A stretch of DNA of 64,000 bases, from NCBI RefSeq assembly GCF_014648855.1, contig NZ_BMRX01000004.1, positions 1-64,000 of the forward strand, in the 5' to 3' direction. The DNA comes from Streptomyces parvulus. Lineage in GTDB: Bacteria > Actinomycetota > Actinomycetes > Streptomycetales > Streptomycetaceae. Below are positions 63,594-64,000 of this stretch, one piece after another. Within the stretch, counting starts at the first letter, position 1, and every line of letters begins with the position of its first letter. The notes below the pieces were generated by a model, which was not told the DNA's origin, searched no databases, and worked only from the letters and a program-made list of their open reading frames with translations. The translations under genes and the position numbers were made by a program.

Positions 63594-64000
63594 TCAGACG
63601 AAGGCGCTCTCCCCGGTGATCGCCTTGCCGACGATCAGGGTGTTCATCTCCCGGGTGCCTTCGAAGGAGTAGATGGCCTCGGCGTCCGCGAAGAACCGGG
63701 CCACGTCGTAGTCCAGCACGATGCCGTTGCCTCCGAATATCTCCCGCGCCCAGGCCACCACCTCCCGCATCCGAGCGGTCACGTGGGCTTTGGCCAGGGA
63801 GGAGTGCTCGTCGCGGAAGGTGCCCGCGTCCTGCAGGCGGGCGAGCTGGAGCAGCAGCCCCCAGCTGGAGGTGATGTTGGCCAGGCTCTTCACCAGGAGG
63901 TCCTGGACGAGCTGGAAGCCCGCCAGGGGCCTGCCGAACTGCTCCCGCTCGGTGGCGTAGCGCAGCGCCAGTTCATAGGCGCCGATCATGACGCCGAGGG
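63594..64000 (-). CDS. Acyl-CoA dehydrogenase, C-terminal part (cut by window end)
   Basis: The frame runs to the edge of the window, so only about 135 C-terminal residues are present. [32 protein letters not shown] and [20 protein letters not shown] are the helical C-terminal domain of acyl-CoA dehydrogenases. YxFEGT with the catalytic Glu is typical of the glutaryl-CoA dehydrogenase branch. Neighbours on the other side are outside the window. Confidence 0.9.
   Translation of the reverse strand, partial: LGVMIGAYELALRYATEREQFGRPLAGFQLVQDLLVKSLANITSSWGLLLQLARLQDAGTFRDEHSSLAKAHVTARMREVVAWAREIFGGNGIVLDYDVARFFADAEAIYSFEGTREMNTLIVGKAITGESAFV

Overview
The window reads as Streptomyces or a close relative. 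It is very GC-rich, nearly every real gene has strong third-position G/C, several starts are GTG or TTG, many genes overlap by 4 bp (ATGA/GTGA), and typical actinobacterial gene families are present (ECF41 sigma with FAD oxidoreductase, Gvp clusters, GntR/FCD, LacI and IclR regulators, sugar ABC importers with no local ATPase). All functional names are assigned by reading translated sequence and motifs; no database search was run.

Layout. 1-2000: palindromes, two small hypothetical genes and decayed DNA (a broken ankyrin-like gene and an IS5-type transposase remnant). 2049-11460: accessory metabolism and regulation: a DUF5707 exported protein, an alpha/beta hydrolase whose nucleophile serine is replaced by leucine, an MmyB-like regulator, an SDR, an ECF41 sigma factor with its FAD oxidoreductase, a LysR regulator divergent from an aldo/keto reductase plus SRPBCC gene, and an OsmC protein. 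11603-35255: a large locus that I interpret as L-fucose harvesting and non-phosphorylative L-fucose catabolism. It has exported GH95 alpha-L-fucosidase, two exported beta-helix proteins, three local regulators (a transposase-HTH/GntR fusion, IclR, GntR/FCD), a FAH-family hydrolase, two paralogous enolase-superfamily dehydratases, an aldo/keto reductase (fucose dehydrogenase candidate), an amidohydrolase (fuconolactonase candidate), a sugar ABC importer, a mutarotase, an SDR (2-keto-3-deoxy-fuconate dehydrogenase candidate) and a ThuA-like protein. The logic is: release fucose outside, import it, mutarotate, oxidise to lactone, open to fuconate, dehydrate, oxidise, then cleave to pyruvate plus lactate.

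35353-42737: a second, separate regulon organised around a perfect LacI-type palindrome between divergent genes. One arm is a FAH-family protein plus the LacI regulator. The other arm is a CoA-transferase, a solute-binding-protein-like protein without a signal peptide, an enoyl-CoA hydratase, an SDR and a DUF4432/aldose-epimerase-like protein. This mixture of sugar-type and CoA-type enzymes does not match a pathway I know and is one of the two best candidates for an undescribed system.

42779-54687: mostly housekeeping/accessory genes: a DUF1275 membrane protein with no normal start codon, a serine hydrolase, an endonuclease/exonuclease/phosphatase protein, a lipoprotein - hypothetical - membrane metalloprotease operon, an ArsR repressor controlling a divergent oxidoreductase, a TDT transporter and a flavin monooxygenase. 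54768-57471: a compact four-gene gas-vesicle-related operon in which one GvpA/J-type protein carries a zinc ribbon and the next carries two PH-like domains, followed by GvpK and GvpF/L. It has no ordinary gvpA, gvpN or gvpS nearby and is the other best candidate for something new. 57526-64000: an SDR/AraC pair, a beta-propeller protein, a LURP-one-like protein, an oxidoreductase, an EF-hand protein and the 3' part of an acyl-CoA dehydrogenase cut by the window end.
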